Below, one piece after another: positions 1-7,896 of a stretch of 23,808 bases of DNA (within the stretch, counting starts at the first letter, position 1; every line of letters begins with the position of its first letter). Source of the stretch: JBAPRR01 sp049281195 (GTDB lineage Bacteria > Actinomycetota > Acidimicrobiia > Acidimicrobiales > CAVXTF01); assembly GCA_049281195.1 (NCBI GenBank), contig JBAPRR010000061.1, forward strand, positions 1 through 23,808, given 5' to 3'. The notes beneath the pieces were generated by a model. That model searched no databases and was not told where the DNA came from. It saw nothing but the letters and a program-made list of their open reading frames with translations. Both the position numbers and the translations under genes were made by a program.

Positions 1-1
1 G

Positions 2-187
2 CACAGTGTCTTCGTCCAGGGGACCATCTGGGACATCGACTCGTTCGACCAATGGGGCGTCGAGCTGGGCAAGGTGCTCGCCAAGCGGATCATTCCCGAG
101 CTCGAGAGTTCGAACGAGCCGGAGCTAGCCCACGACTCGTCGACCAACGCCTTGATCCGCCGGTACCGCATGTTGAAGGGCCTTTGA
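2..187 (+). CDS. pgi: Glucose-6-phosphate isomerase, C-terminal end (partial)
   Basis: Only the last 61 residues are present; the gene enters from the left edge. The fragment contains VFVQGTIWDIDSFDQWGVEL, which matches the conserved C-terminal region of phosphoglucose isomerase (the NxxxxDQWGVELGK signature region). A basic tail, IRRYRMLKGL, follows. The enzyme interconverts glucose-6-phosphate and fructose-6-phosphate in the cytoplasm. Its stop at 185-187 is one base from the ATG of 6-phosphogluconolactonase, so the two are almost certainly co-transcribed and translationally coupled. The identity is well supported despite the short length; the catalytic core lies outside the window. Confidence 0.93.
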   Translation, partial: HSVFVQGTIWDIDSFDQWGVELGKVLAKRIIPELESSNEPELAHDSSTNALIRRYRMLKGL

Positions 188-188
188 C

Positions 189-863
189 ATGAGCACTGAC
201 CACGAGCTTGTAACCCTCCCGGATGCGGATGCGCTGGCAAAGGCAGCGGCCGAGCTTGTCGCCCGCCGTGCCAGAAATGCCGTTGAACAGCACGGGAAAT
301 TCACCTTTGCGGTGAGCGGCGGTAAGACGCCGTGGGCGATGTTCGCGGAGCTCGCGCACGAAGACGTGCCGTGGGGATCCGTGGTGATCTTTCAAGTCGA
401 CGAACGTGTGGCGCCTGACGGCGACCCGAGCCGGAACCTCACCAACCTCACCAACAGCCTCGGCGATGCCCGTTCGGAGGCCAAGGTCGTTGCCATGCCG
501 GTCACCGACCCGGATCTCGATCGCGCGGCAGCCGAATATGCGTCACTACTCCCCGACCGATTCGACCTCGTCCATCTCGGGATAGGACCTGACGGGCACA
601 CCGCGTCGCTCGTACCCGGTGATCCCGTTCTTCTGGTGACCGACCGCCTGGTCGGCCTGACAGGCGAGTACCAAGGCAATCGTCGCATGACGCTCACGTA
701 TCCGGCAATCGAACGTGCGGACGAGATCCTGTGGTTGATCAGCGGATCGGACAAGCGCGACGCGCTGAGCAAACTGCTCGCCGGCGACACCTCGGTCCCT
801 GCAGGACGGGTCGAAGTAGAGGACCAGACGATCCTGGCCGACGCCGCTTCTGTGGAAGGTTGA
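189..863 (+). CDS. pgl: 6-phosphogluconolactonase
   Basis: This 224-residue protein hydrolyses 6-phosphoglucono-delta-lactone to 6-phosphogluconate, the second step of the oxidative pentose phosphate pathway. Family marks are the SGGKTPWAMF loop near residues 44-53, the VDERVAP segment near 70 that is typical of the DevB/SOL/glucosamine-6-phosphate isomerase fold, and LGIGPDGHTASLVPG near 131-145. Length is normal for bacterial Pgl. It starts one base after the pgi stop and precedes rpiA, which lies on the other strand with 23 bases between the two stops. The zwf product that supplies its substrate is encoded about 700 bases downstream on the same strand, so pathway context agrees with the call. 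Confidence 0.95.
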   Translation: MSTDHELVTLPDADALAKAAAELVARRARNAVEQHGKFTFAVSGGKTPWAMFAELAHEDVPWGSVVIFQVDERVAPDGDPSRNLTNLTNSLGDARSEAKVVAMPVTDPDLDRAAAEYASLLPDRFDLVHLGIGPDGHTASLVPGDPVLLVTDRLVGLTGEYQGNRRMTLTYPAIERADEILWLISGSDKRDALSKLLAGDTSVPAGRVEVEDQTILADAASVEG

Positions 864-886
864 CCAGACCGATCAGGTCGCGGTCG

Positions 887-1546
887 CTAGGAATGAACGT
901 CCTTGACGGTCTCGACCGACTCACCGCCCTCACCGGCATGACCGACGAGGATCACGGAGACCATCTCCGGGGGGAACAGACCGTGGTCCACGACCCCGAC
1001 GAAGGAACCGAGGTATGCAGCCAGCTCCCCGGGCGACTCGAAGTCACCGGTGTAGTCCGCGATGACACCGGCGTCGGGGCTGGGGGGAACCTCGCGCAGC
1101 GTTACCGTTCCAAGGCGCGACATCGTCGACTCAAGGCCGTAGGCCAACAGCTCGAGCGGGACCGGAACGTGAAGTGCATGCACCGGCTTGGACGAATCAG
1201 CGATCACGATGAACCGCTCCGCGGTGATGGCAACGAGCTTCTCGCGTGTGTGTGCTCCGCCGCCGCCTTTAACCAGCCAGCCGTCGGGGCTTATCTGGTC
1301 AGCACCGTCGATTGCCATATCGAGACGGCTCAGGTCGAACGGCCCGACCTTGATGCCCAGATCCGTGGCGGCCTTCTCCGTGCGGGGCGATGTCGCTACG
1401 CAATGAATATCGAGCTTGCGACTGGCGATCGCAGGCAGAAGGTATGCCACCGTGGTGCCGGTCCCGAGGCCGACCTTCATCCCGCTTTCGACCAAGGCCG
1501 CGGCCGCCTCGGCTGCAAGCTGCTTCTCCCGCTCGATTCGTTCCAT
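887..1546 (-). CDS. rpiA: Ribose-5-phosphate isomerase A
   Basis: RpiA interconverts ribose-5-phosphate and ribulose-5-phosphate. Visible motifs are GLGTGTT (phosphate-binding loop), DGADQ and KGGGGAHTREK. In the 224-codon form starting at 1558 the catalytic residues would be Asp84, Asp87, Lys97 and Glu106, equivalent to D81/D84/K94/E103 of the E. coli enzyme. The usual DGADE reads DGADQ here, a variation next to the catalytic aspartate. I chose the ATG at 1546 (220 residues) over an in-frame TTG at 1558, because the latter would overlap the zwf start region. The gene is antisense to its pathway neighbours, convergent with pgl and head-to-head with zwf. Confidence 0.94.
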   Translation of the reverse strand: MERIEREKQLAAEAAAALVESGMKVGLGTGTTVAYLLPAIASRKLDIHCVATSPRTEKAATDLGIKVGPFDLSRLDMAIDGADQISPDGWLVKGGGGAHTREKLVAITAERFIVIADSSKPVHALHVPVPLELLAYGLESTMSRLGTVTLREVPPSPDAGVIADYTGDFESPGELAAYLGSFVGVVDHGLFPPEMVSVILVGHAGEGGESVETVKDVHS

Positions 1547-1563
1547 GAGGATTGCCAAACACT

Positions 1564-3048
1564 ATGACCCCAGAAACCATCACCACCAAACAGATGCCCA
1601 CCGACGAGAAGGACGAACATGAGCGACCACCCGATCATGTGATCGTCCTGTTCGGTGCCACCGGGGATCTGGCCAAGCGCAAACTTCTTCCCGGTCTGTT
1701 CCATCTCGTCCATGCCGGCCTCATGCCTGAGAACTGGCGGGTCATCGGGACCGCTCCTATGAAGGGCGCACCCACCGAGGACGACTTCAAACAGCACGCC
1801 AAGGATGCCATAACGCAATTTGCGTCCGACAAACCAACCGGTAAGGCGTGGAAGGAATTCGACAAGAACCTCAGCTTCGTTGCTGCCGACACGGATGACC
1901 CTTCCCCTCTTGTCGATGCCATCACCTCAGCAGAAAAGCAGATGGGAACAAAGCCGCAGCGCCTGTTCCACCTGGCCATCCCGCCGGTCGCCTTCGGCTC
2001 GATCGTCGACATGCTCGGAGCATCCGGACTGGCTGTCGGGGCACGGGTGATCATCGAAAAGCCCTTCGGCACCGACTTCGCGTCGGCCCGCGCTCTGAAC
2101 GATCAGATCCACAAGGTCTTCGACGAATCGCAGATCTTCAGGATCGACCATTTCCTCGGCAAGGAATCGGTCGACAACATCCTTGCATTCCGCTTCGCCA
2201 ATGGCCTTTTCGAGCCGATCTGGAACAGGGAGCACATCGAATACGTACAGATCGACGTGCCGGAGACGCTCACGATCGAGGGACGAGCCGGCTTCTATGA
2301 GAAGACCGGTGCATTCAAGGACATGGTGGTGACCCACCTCTTCCAGGTTCTCGGCTTCGTCGCCATGGAGCCGCCAACGTCCATATCGGCCAAAGCGATG
2401 CGCATAGAGAAGCAGAAGGTGTTCGACTCGATGCTTCCCCTCGACTGCCAGAACGCCGTGAGGGGGCAGTACGACGGCTACCTGAAGGAGCCCGGAGTCG
2501 CCAAGGACTCGCAGACAGAAACATTCGTGGCCCTGCGTGCGTATGTGGAGAACTGGCGCTGGGCCGGTGTCCCCTTCATTCTTCGGACCGGCAAGGCCTT
2601 GGCGGAGAGTCGTCAGGTCGTAACGATCGGGTTTCGCGAACCGACGCTCCGCATGTTTCCGGTAAAAGCCAGACGCGAAGCATCATGCCGGCAGAACCAG
2701 CTCAACATCGACTTCAGCGATCCGGGAACGATCATCGCCCGATTCCTCGCAAAGGAACCCGGAAGGTCGATGCGCCTCGGCGAAGTGAAGATGGAGTTCG
2801 AGTACGCCACCGCTTTCAAGGTTTCAGACGAGCTCGAGGGATACGAGCGCCTGATCCTCGAAGCGATGTTCGATGACCAGTCCTTCTTCACGAGCGCCGA
2901 TCAGGTCGAGCGCCTGTGGCAAATATCCGCTCCGTTGATCGACAACCCTCCCCCTGTGGAGCCGTACAAGAAGGGCTCATGGGGCCCCGATTCGATCGAG
3001 CGGATCGCCTCACCCCATAGTTGGTACCTTCCGGAAGACGACGACTGA
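1564..3048 (+). CDS. zwf: Glucose-6-phosphate 1-dehydrogenase
   Basis: The enzyme oxidises glucose-6-phosphate to 6-phosphogluconolactone with NAD(P)+. The Rossmann motif FGATGDLAKRKL lies about 30 residues from the start. EKPFG, the active-site signature RIDHFLGKE and the KDMVVTHLFQ segment carrying the catalytic histidine follow in the usual order. From ATG 1564 the product is 494 residues, normal for the family. The open frame also reaches a TTG at 1552, but a GAGG at 1547-1550 sits 13 bases from ATG 1564 and only one base from the TTG, so the ATG is preferred; ATG 1594 is also possible. The N-terminal ~25 residues are polar and unconserved. Only 17 bases separate this start from rpiA on the other strand. 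Confidence 0.95.
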   Translation: MTPETITTKQMPTDEKDEHERPPDHVIVLFGATGDLAKRKLLPGLFHLVHAGLMPENWRVIGTAPMKGAPTEDDFKQHAKDAITQFASDKPTGKAWKEFDKNLSFVAADTDDPSPLVDAITSAEKQMGTKPQRLFHLAIPPVAFGSIVDMLGASGLAVGARVIIEKPFGTDFASARALNDQIHKVFDESQIFRIDHFLGKESVDNILAFRFANGLFEPIWNREHIEYVQIDVPETLTIEGRAGFYEKTGAFKDMVVTHLFQVLGFVAMEPPTSISAKAMRIEKQKVFDSMLPLDCQNAVRGQYDGYLKEPGVAKDSQTETFVALRAYVENWRWAGVPFILRTGKALAESRQVVTIGFREPTLRMFPVKARREASCRQNQLNIDFSDPGTIIARFLAKEPGRSMRLGEVKMEFEYATAFKVSDELEGYERLILEAMFDDQSFFTSADQVERLWQISAPLIDNPPPVEPYKKGSWGPDSIERIASPHSWYLPEDDD

Positions 3049-3068
3049 ACCAGGACGAGTGACGACTA

Positions 3069-3881
3069 ATGGCAAATACAAATTCGATCCGCCTGATGCT
3101 CGCCGACGTGGACGGCACGCTCGTCACCAACGAGAAGGTGCTCACGGATCGAGCGATCAGTGCCGTTCATGAGCTGAAGAAAGCAGGGATCCTCTTCGCC
3201 ATCACGAGTGGGCGGCCCCCGCGGGGTATGTCGATGCTGATCGATCCGCTCGACATCGAGACTCCCATCGCGGCGTTCAACGGCGGGCTGATGGTGGACC
3301 GCCAGATGAACGTCATCGAGCAACACGTGATCCCCGACGACCTGGTCGTGCCGGCCTCGGACTTGATGAAGTCGTTCCAGCTCGACGTGTGGATCTACAA
3401 GGGCGCCGACTGGTACGTATCCGATCCGAAAGCACCGCACGTCGACCGCGAGGCTTGGACCGTCAAGTTTCAGCCCAAGGTCATGACGTCCCTCGATGGT
3501 CTGACCGACGGCGTGGTGAAGATCGTGGGAGTGAGCGATGACCACGAGGCCGTCTCGAAAGCCTCACAGGCCGCCCACGAAAAGTTCGGAGACCACGTCG
3601 AGGCAGCTGCATCGCAGCCCTACTACCTGGACGTCACGCACCCCCAGGCAAACAAGGGATCCGTGGCGAAATTTCTGGCCCAGCGCTACGACATCTCGAC
3701 CGACCAGATCGCCACGATTGGCGACATGCCCAACGACGTGCTGATGTTCACCCATTCCGGTCTCAGCATCGCCATGGGAAATGCCGATCCGCAGGTTCAG
3801 CATTCCGCCCATGAGGTCACCGATACGAACGAAAACGAGGGCTTCGCCAAAGCTGTCGAAAAGTACGTGCTGCCGAGCTGA
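3069..3881 (+). CDS. HAD-superfamily (Cof-type) sugar phosphatase
   Basis: This 270-residue haloacid dehalogenase-type hydrolase is probably a cytoplasmic phosphatase for sugar phosphates or related small phosphoesters. HAD motif I is DVDGTL (nucleophile Asp13, acid/base Asp15), motif II is the serine in ITSGRP, a lysine near GSVAKF is the likely motif III residue, and motif IV is IGDMPND. The large insert between motifs II and III is the C2-type cap seen in Cof/SupH/YbiV proteins. It begins 20 bases after zwf on the same strand, so it probably shares its transcript. This location suggests a housekeeping role on phosphosugars, but the substrate cannot be read from sequence. Its TGA directly abuts the stop of the convergent CHAP gene. 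Confidence 0.88.
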   Translation: MANTNSIRLMLADVDGTLVTNEKVLTDRAISAVHELKKAGILFAITSGRPPRGMSMLIDPLDIETPIAAFNGGLMVDRQMNVIEQHVIPDDLVVPASDLMKSFQLDVWIYKGADWYVSDPKAPHVDREAWTVKFQPKVMTSLDGLTDGVVKIVGVSDDHEAVSKASQAAHEKFGDHVEAAASQPYYLDVTHPQANKGSVAKFLAQRYDISTDQIATIGDMPNDVLMFTHSGLSIAMGNADPQVQHSAHEVTDTNENEGFAKAVEKYVLPS

Positions 3882-5252
3882 TCAGACCCCCGGCGGCTGC
3901 ACGAAACCGTAGATCGACTGGCCCCACCAGCTGCTTGCGTCAGCCGCTGAATACGGCCCCTGCTCACGTACCGCGCCCGACTCGTTACCGCCGATCGTGA
4001 TGATCTGATCGCCCGGGAGCACCCGCACGACGATGTTCACGTGCTCGATATTGGGGTACCCCAGTCCTCCTGCGTCGGGCCATGTGACCGAGCTCCACGG
4101 AGGCCCGAACAACACCGCGTCGCCCACCTGTGGGGTGGCAGTGGGTGGGAGCATCGTTCCACCGTTGGCGAGCGCCCACGTGCCGATCTCGTAGGCCATC
4201 GGAAGAGACGGGATGTCGAGACCCGCATGTTGCAACACCCACGACGCAAAGTACGCGCACCATCCGCTTCCCACAGGTCCGTAATCGAACGGGTCGGCGT
4301 TACCCACCTGCGTGGAGGCAACGGAAGCAATGTGTGAGCCGAGCACGTCTGCCTGGCCTGCGGGCGGATAAGGCAGGATCCCGTCGATCTGTCCCTCGAA
4401 CGGCGCCCCTCCGAATCCGGTGACCGCCCCCGCCTCACCAGCCAGCCAGTAACCGCCCGCCGTGCCATCAGGAACGATCGACCGAACAGGAGCGCTCAGG
4501 TGGTCATCACCGAGAGAACCGTCGAATGCGGCGCCGAATGCGTATACGCCTCCTGCCGACGAGGCCAACCAATAGCCCGATGCGCTGTCCGAGGCGATGG
4601 AGACGATCGGCGAGGTGAGGTGGTCGGAGCCAAGGGACCCGGCGAAATGCGCGTCGCCGAAGGAGAACACCCCTCCGTCAGCGGCACAGAGCCAGTAACC
4701 CCCGCCATCGGAGCTCGAGGCGATTCCGACGATCGGCGCACTGAGCGGCTTTCCGCCCATCGAACCGAAGAAGTGCGCATCGCCGAACGCGAACACTCCG
4801 CCGTCCGACGCCACCAACCAGTAGCCCATGCGATCTGGAGTTGCAGCGATTCCCACGATCGGCGCGCTGAGCGGCTTTCCGCCCATCGAACCAAAGAACG
4901 GGGCTCCACCGAACGAGAAGATGCCGCCGTCAGATGCGGCTTCCCAATAGCCGCTCGGTCCTGCTGCAATGCCGATCACGGGAGCAGCTAAGTGATGACC
5001 GCCCATGGATCCCTCGAATTGGGCGTCGCCGAAAGAAAAGACTCCTCCGTCGGATCCGACGGTCCAGTACCCGTTCCCGCCAGAAGCCGACGCCATCCCG
5101 ACCATCGGTGCAGACAGATGCATCGTGATAGTTGTCGCGGCACGCGCGGAATCCGCGCTCGCCAACAATCCAACTCCGAAGAACGATGTTGCGATCGCAA
5201 GCATCGCGATAAATCTCGCAACCCGCGTCGAGACGGATCGATGTCGCCACAT
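3882..5252 (-). CDS. Secreted GYW-repeat protein with C-terminal CHAP hydrolase domain
   Basis: The 456-residue product starts with a Sec-type signal peptide (basic RHRSVSTR, hydrophobic stretch about residues 14-32, likely cut near SARAAT at 35-40). Six tandem units of about 42 residues follow (GYW at 61, 101, 143, 186, 227 and 268), each of the form GYWxxxxDGGVFxFGxAxFxGSxGxxxLxAPxxxIA. The C-terminal ~140 residues form a CHAP/NlpC-like cysteine peptidase or amidase domain: Cys332 in SGWCAYF, His404 in IEHVNI and Asn423 in GGNES fit a catalytic triad. CHAP domains cut peptidoglycan peptides or amides; the repeats may form a propeller-like surface module for wall or glycan binding (inference). 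AAGGAG ten bases upstream of the ATG supports the start. Confidence 0.88.
   Translation of the reverse strand: MWRHRSVSTRVARFIAMLAIATSFFGVGLLASADSARAATTITMHLSAPMVGMASASGGNGYWTVGSDGGVFSFGDAQFEGSMGGHHLAAPVIGIAAGPSGYWEAASDGGIFSFGGAPFFGSMGGKPLSAPIVGIAATPDRMGYWLVASDGGVFAFGDAHFFGSMGGKPLSAPIVGIASSSDGGGYWLCAADGGVFSFGDAHFAGSLGSDHLTSPIVSIASDSASGYWLASSAGGVYAFGAAFDGSLGDDHLSAPVRSIVPDGTAGGYWLAGEAGAVTGFGGAPFEGQIDGILPYPPAGQADVLGSHIASVASTQVGNADPFDYGPVGSGWCAYFASWVLQHAGLDIPSLPMAYEIGTWALANGGTMLPPTATPQVGDAVLFGPPWSSVTWPDAGGLGYPNIEHVNIVVRVLPGDQIITIGGNESGAVREQGPYSAADASSWWGQSIYGFVQPPGV
4383..5126 (-). repeat. Six tandem ~42-codon repeats coding GYW/GGVFxFG units
   Basis: This is the part of the CHAP gene that encodes the six GYW units. 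At DNA level the third and fourth units are nearly identical over 4721-4766 and 4847-4892: two mismatches in 46 bases, spaced 126 bases (42 codons). The outer units have diverged more. This pattern is expected from recent internal duplication or gene conversion in the middle of the array. The repeat number may vary between strains, and the region is prone to misassembly. Confidence 0.85.
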
Positions 5253-5455
5253 AGAACTCCTTCACGCCCGCAAAGTCCAAGGTTTTAGGGGATACACCTC
5301 GTCAAAGCAACTATTTGTGCCTCACACCGCAACCTCAAACTACAAACGGACGCGTGAATAAATGTGATGGCGCTACGCAGAATTACGTACCGACCACGGA
5401 TTATGTGAATCTCGTGAACATGCGTGCGGCGAAATGTAACGGCACTGCAATGTTG
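5253..5455. other. Intergenic region between aldose epimerase and CHAP gene
   Basis: This 203-base spacer between two minus-strand genes is AT-richer than its surroundings and must carry the promoter and leader of the CHAP gene. I see the Shine-Dalgarno AAGGAG just before the CHAP start and a TTGACG-like hexamer at about 5300 (minus strand), but no convincing -10 partner. I looked for the c-di-AMP (ydaO-type) riboswitch that often precedes wall hydrolases in actinobacteria and did not find its conserved GGGGUGAAU or GACAGCU segments. No hairpin with a T-run was found downstream of the epimerase. Confidence 0.4.
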
Positions 5456-6400
5456 TTAATTCTTGCTCTTCACACTGATGCCCCAGCTGCCACGCCATGT
5501 GCCACCGGGTGCAAGACGTATCAAATCGTTCCCCGTGCGAAGTGCATCGGGAGGACATGTCATAGGTTCGATTGCAACAGCGGTCCTGGAGCGTTGCGGA
5601 TCGCTCACGTGATCCGCCGTATAGATCATGAAGTACTTGAAGGTTGAATCGGCCCACACCGTCAACGATCTTTCGTTGTCAGGATGCTCGAGATGCGCAC
5701 GAATTGTGTCGTCGCGCTCACGCTCAATGTCGCAGAACCCCGTGTCGAGCACTGTCGGGCCAATCAATCGCTTCTTCCGGAAATCAAACTCGGATCCTGA
5801 GACATCGGCTTCTCCGGTAGGAAGACCCCTTTCATCGGAGGTCAATCGGCGACCCGCAGCAACACTCAGACGCGCGGTGTCGATGGTCGGAGTGCCGACC
5901 GTCGTATAAGGGTGAAATCCGATTCCGAATGGAGCCGCAACGTCGCTGTCGTTGCGTGCCTCGGTGGTGACGCTCAATCCTGCGCGGCCGAGCCTGTACT
6001 CGATCGTCACCGAGAGTCGCCACGGATAACCTGGCTGAGGTTGCAACACCGTGGCAAGAGTCACCACGTTCTGCGCCATTCCCAACAAGTTCCAACCCAA
6101 CCAACGCACGAGCCCGTGGATTGCATTGTGCCGGTCCGGCTCGTCGAGTGCGGCTGCCGCGCTTGTTCCTTCGAACGTGTAACGACCGTCGCCGAGGCGG
6201 TTGGGCCACGGGGCGAGCACCTGTCCCCTACCGTCTCCGCAACGCTCAGAGATGTCGTAGCCGTCGATGACGTCGTGACCGGCCACGTTGAACGCCCGAA
6301 GCGTGGCACCCACCTCGGTGACGACCACCCGCAGGTGGCCGTAGGCGATCTCGTACTGCTCGCCCGAGGGTGGTTGCGTCGGCTTCGGAGTCGTCGTCAT
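5456..6400 (-). CDS. Aldose 1-epimerase family protein
   Basis: Aldose 1-epimerases (mutarotases) interconvert alpha and beta anomers of free or phosphorylated hexoses. The 314-residue product from ATG 6400 shows NRLGDGRYTF near 67-76, the catalytic-type histidines His95 (NAIHGLV) and His163 (GFHPYTT), and the base Glu278 (AIEPMTCPPDA). These match the actinobacterial GalM-like group. The frame is open 40 codons further upstream to 6520, but that part would run into surE and carries no family similarity. A TACCGT element ending five bases before ATG 6400 suggests transcription starts at or next to this ATG. Anomer specificity cannot be told, so galM is only a family-level label. The gene diverges from surE. 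Confidence 0.85.
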   Translation of the reverse strand: MTTTPKPTQPPSGEQYEIAYGHLRVVVTEVGATLRAFNVAGHDVIDGYDISERCGDGRGQVLAPWPNRLGDGRYTFEGTSAAAALDEPDRHNAIHGLVRWLGWNLLGMAQNVVTLATVLQPQPGYPWRLSVTIEYRLGRAGLSVTTEARNDSDVAAPFGIGFHPYTTVGTPTIDTARLSVAAGRRLTSDERGLPTGEADVSGSEFDFRKKRLIGPTVLDTGFCDIERERDDTIRAHLEHPDNERSLTVWADSTFKYFMIYTADHVSDPQRSRTAVAIEPMTCPPDALRTGNDLIRLAPGGTWRGSWGISVKSKN

Positions 6401-6465
6401 CGGCAACGGTATGGTAGTTGTACGAAGGCCAGCACCCGCTGGTAATAGCCGAACGGTGTTGACGA
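6401..6465. promoter_or_regulatory. Divergent promoter region, epimerase/surE
   Basis: These 65 bases separate two divergent starts. On the minus strand, TACCGT at 6411-6406 (five bases before the epimerase ATG) and TACCAT at 6416-6411 both fit the actinobacterial -10 consensus TANNNT, which would give a leaderless or nearly leaderless message. On the plus strand TATGGT at 6410-6415 is a weak -10 candidate for surE, and no clear Shine-Dalgarno precedes the surE GTG. No -35 was recognised on either strand. Confidence 0.35.
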
Positions 6466-7329
6466 GTGCGCATTCTGGTGACCAATGACGACGGTGTCGA
6501 GGCACCAGGAATTGCTGCATTGGCGAAGGCCGCGAAGCGCACCGGTCACGAAGTGGTGGTGGTCGCTCCGCTCATCGATTGGAGTGGGGCCAGCGCCGCG
6601 GTAGGCGCGTTCTATCAACGTGACGGCGTCGAATACCGGACCTTCGAGATCGACGGGCTCGAAGACACTCCCATCTACGGAGTGGACGGCCCACCCGCAC
6701 TCGGCGTGATCCTCGCTTGTGTAGGAGGATTCGGCCCGAGACCGGATCTGGTTCTTTCGGGCATCAATCACGGAGTGAATGTCGGAAGATCCGCGCTTCA
6801 CTCCGGCACGATCGGCGCTGTTTTGACTGCCGCGCAATTCGGTTTACGCGGTCTTGCGACATCCATCCGATATGGGGAAGATCCTGTCCCGTGGGAAACA
6901 CCGGCGCGATTAGCAGAAGCGTTCGTTCCGTTTCTCGAGACTTCACCCATCGCAACAGTGTTCAACCTGAACGTTCCGAACGTTGAGTGGAACGAGCTGC
7001 AAGGTGTGCGCGCGGCGCGACTTGGAAGGGGGGGAACGATTCGCGCGGTGAAGTACGAAACGGACGGTGAACAACCGAACAACACGACGCACCGATTTCC
7101 GCCAGGTCCGCGAGGAACGCTGCAGCTCGATCTCGCCATCCCGGGATCTGCCGGACAGAACGCGCCCGACGAAAACGAGTCCGGAGACGTCGATGCACTG
7201 CTCATAGGACGCAATTTCGCCACTTTGACCCCACTTGTGGGGGTTCACGAGGCAAACAACATGAGCCCAATTGCCCACGACATCGCCGCCACCCTGTCCG
7301 ATTACGTTTCCGCAGCTCAACTAGCATAA
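6466..7329 (+). CDS. surE: 5'/3'-nucleotidase SurE
   Basis: SurE is a metal-dependent phosphatase that removes phosphate from nucleoside 5'- or 3'-monophosphates (and, in some species, polyphosphate) and is linked to stationary-phase survival. The N-terminus MRILVTNDDG carries the metal-binding Asp8-Asp9 pair, Ser40 lies in the loop DWSGASAAVG, and Asn101 is in SGINHGVN, followed by the conserved HSGTIGA segment. At 287 residues it is within the family range; the C-terminal ~60 residues are less conserved. The start is a GTG, set by the invariant N-terminus. It stands alone, divergent from the epimerase and followed by a long non-coding stretch. Confidence 0.94.
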   Translation: MRILVTNDDGVEAPGIAALAKAAKRTGHEVVVVAPLIDWSGASAAVGAFYQRDGVEYRTFEIDGLEDTPIYGVDGPPALGVILACVGGFGPRPDLVLSGINHGVNVGRSALHSGTIGAVLTAAQFGLRGLATSIRYGEDPVPWETPARLAEAFVPFLETSPIATVFNLNVPNVEWNELQGVRAARLGRGGTIRAVKYETDGEQPNNTTHRFPPGPRGTLQLDLAIPGSAGQNAPDENESGDVDALLIGRNFATLTPLVGVHEANNMSPIAHDIAATLSDYVSAAQLA

Positions 7330-7896
7330 ATACGTAGTAATTCCGCCTGTTTCCGGGGTTTGCCCGTGCCGTGGGTGCACAGGCCAACAGATGCTGTGGC
7401 GCGCCAACAATTTGCAACACCTTTGGCAGTTGCCTACGTTGTCAGGTACTCACCCATCCATTGATGGTGACCACGTGGCGGTGCGGAGGCCGTCGCTCGA
7501 GTCCGCAAGGTCGTGCTCGAGCGCGCGCGTGGATCCATCGGGACATTGCTCCTGCCTGGCCGCGTGCCTTCGGTTGCGCCATCGCAGATATGTCTCACGG
7601 GACAACCCAAACGAACGAACGAGCATGCCATTTCTCAAGTCAGCCCACCCAAGCGAAGACCCCTGCTTTGGGGCAGCCGCGCTCTGGGTAACTGAGGGCC
7701 AGAAAATCAAGGAGAAGCGCCTGACGCAATAGCTATAAGGGTTGCACCGTTCCGCACCTCGTTCGGACCTACGTCCAGGGTCGCCTGTCCCTTCCCGGAA
7801 GCGACTCCGCGAGACGAATGCGCAGAAGACGGGCCGCCCGCATTCCAAGCCCACCTGGAGCCCACTGGGCATCACGCGACTTACAGGAGGCGCAAA
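7330..7896. other. 567-base gene-poor region, putative rpf leader
   Basis: No convincing gene is seen between surE and the Rpf-like gene. Open frames exist on both strands but lack homology and start signals. One minus-strand frame around 7570-7640 reads LVRSFGLSRETYLRWRNRR, which loosely resembles the start of IS3-type OrfB transposases; nothing upstream or downstream of it fits, so it is at best a relic. TATAAG at about 7734 could be a -10 for rpf. A hairpin with 7-bp arms (7816-7822 with 7839-7845) lies in the leader about 40 bases upstream of the Rpf ribosome-binding site AGGAGG. Signature segments of tRNA, tmRNA, RNase P and the ydaO riboswitch were looked for and not found. Confidence 0.4.

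Noticed and set aside
731..1567. 278-codon plus-strand frame across rpiA.
   Set aside because: It is the antisense of rpiA, which has full family motifs; the plus-strand translation is Arg/Gly-rich without homology.
3876..3887. TGATCA palindrome shared by the stops of the HAD and CHAP genes as a possible terminator.
   Set aside because: Six bases are too short for a terminator hairpin, and there is no T-run on either strand.
7655..7685. CCCC...GGGG hairpin in the rpf upstream region as a terminator of surE.
   Set aside because: The stem is only four to five pairs, no T-run follows, and it is more than 300 bases after the surE stop.
7450..7875. Minus-strand frame with LVRSFGLSRETYLRWRNRR, similar to the beginning of IS3-type OrfB transposases.
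   Set aside because: Only about 20 residues look alike; no catalytic DDE segment, terminal repeats or target duplication were found, and the flanking translation is not transposase-like.
7330..7896. Possible c-di-AMP (ydaO-type) riboswitch before the Rpf gene.
   Set aside because: The conserved GGGGUGAAU and GACAGCU segments are absent; the same test failed upstream of the CHAP gene (5253-5455).
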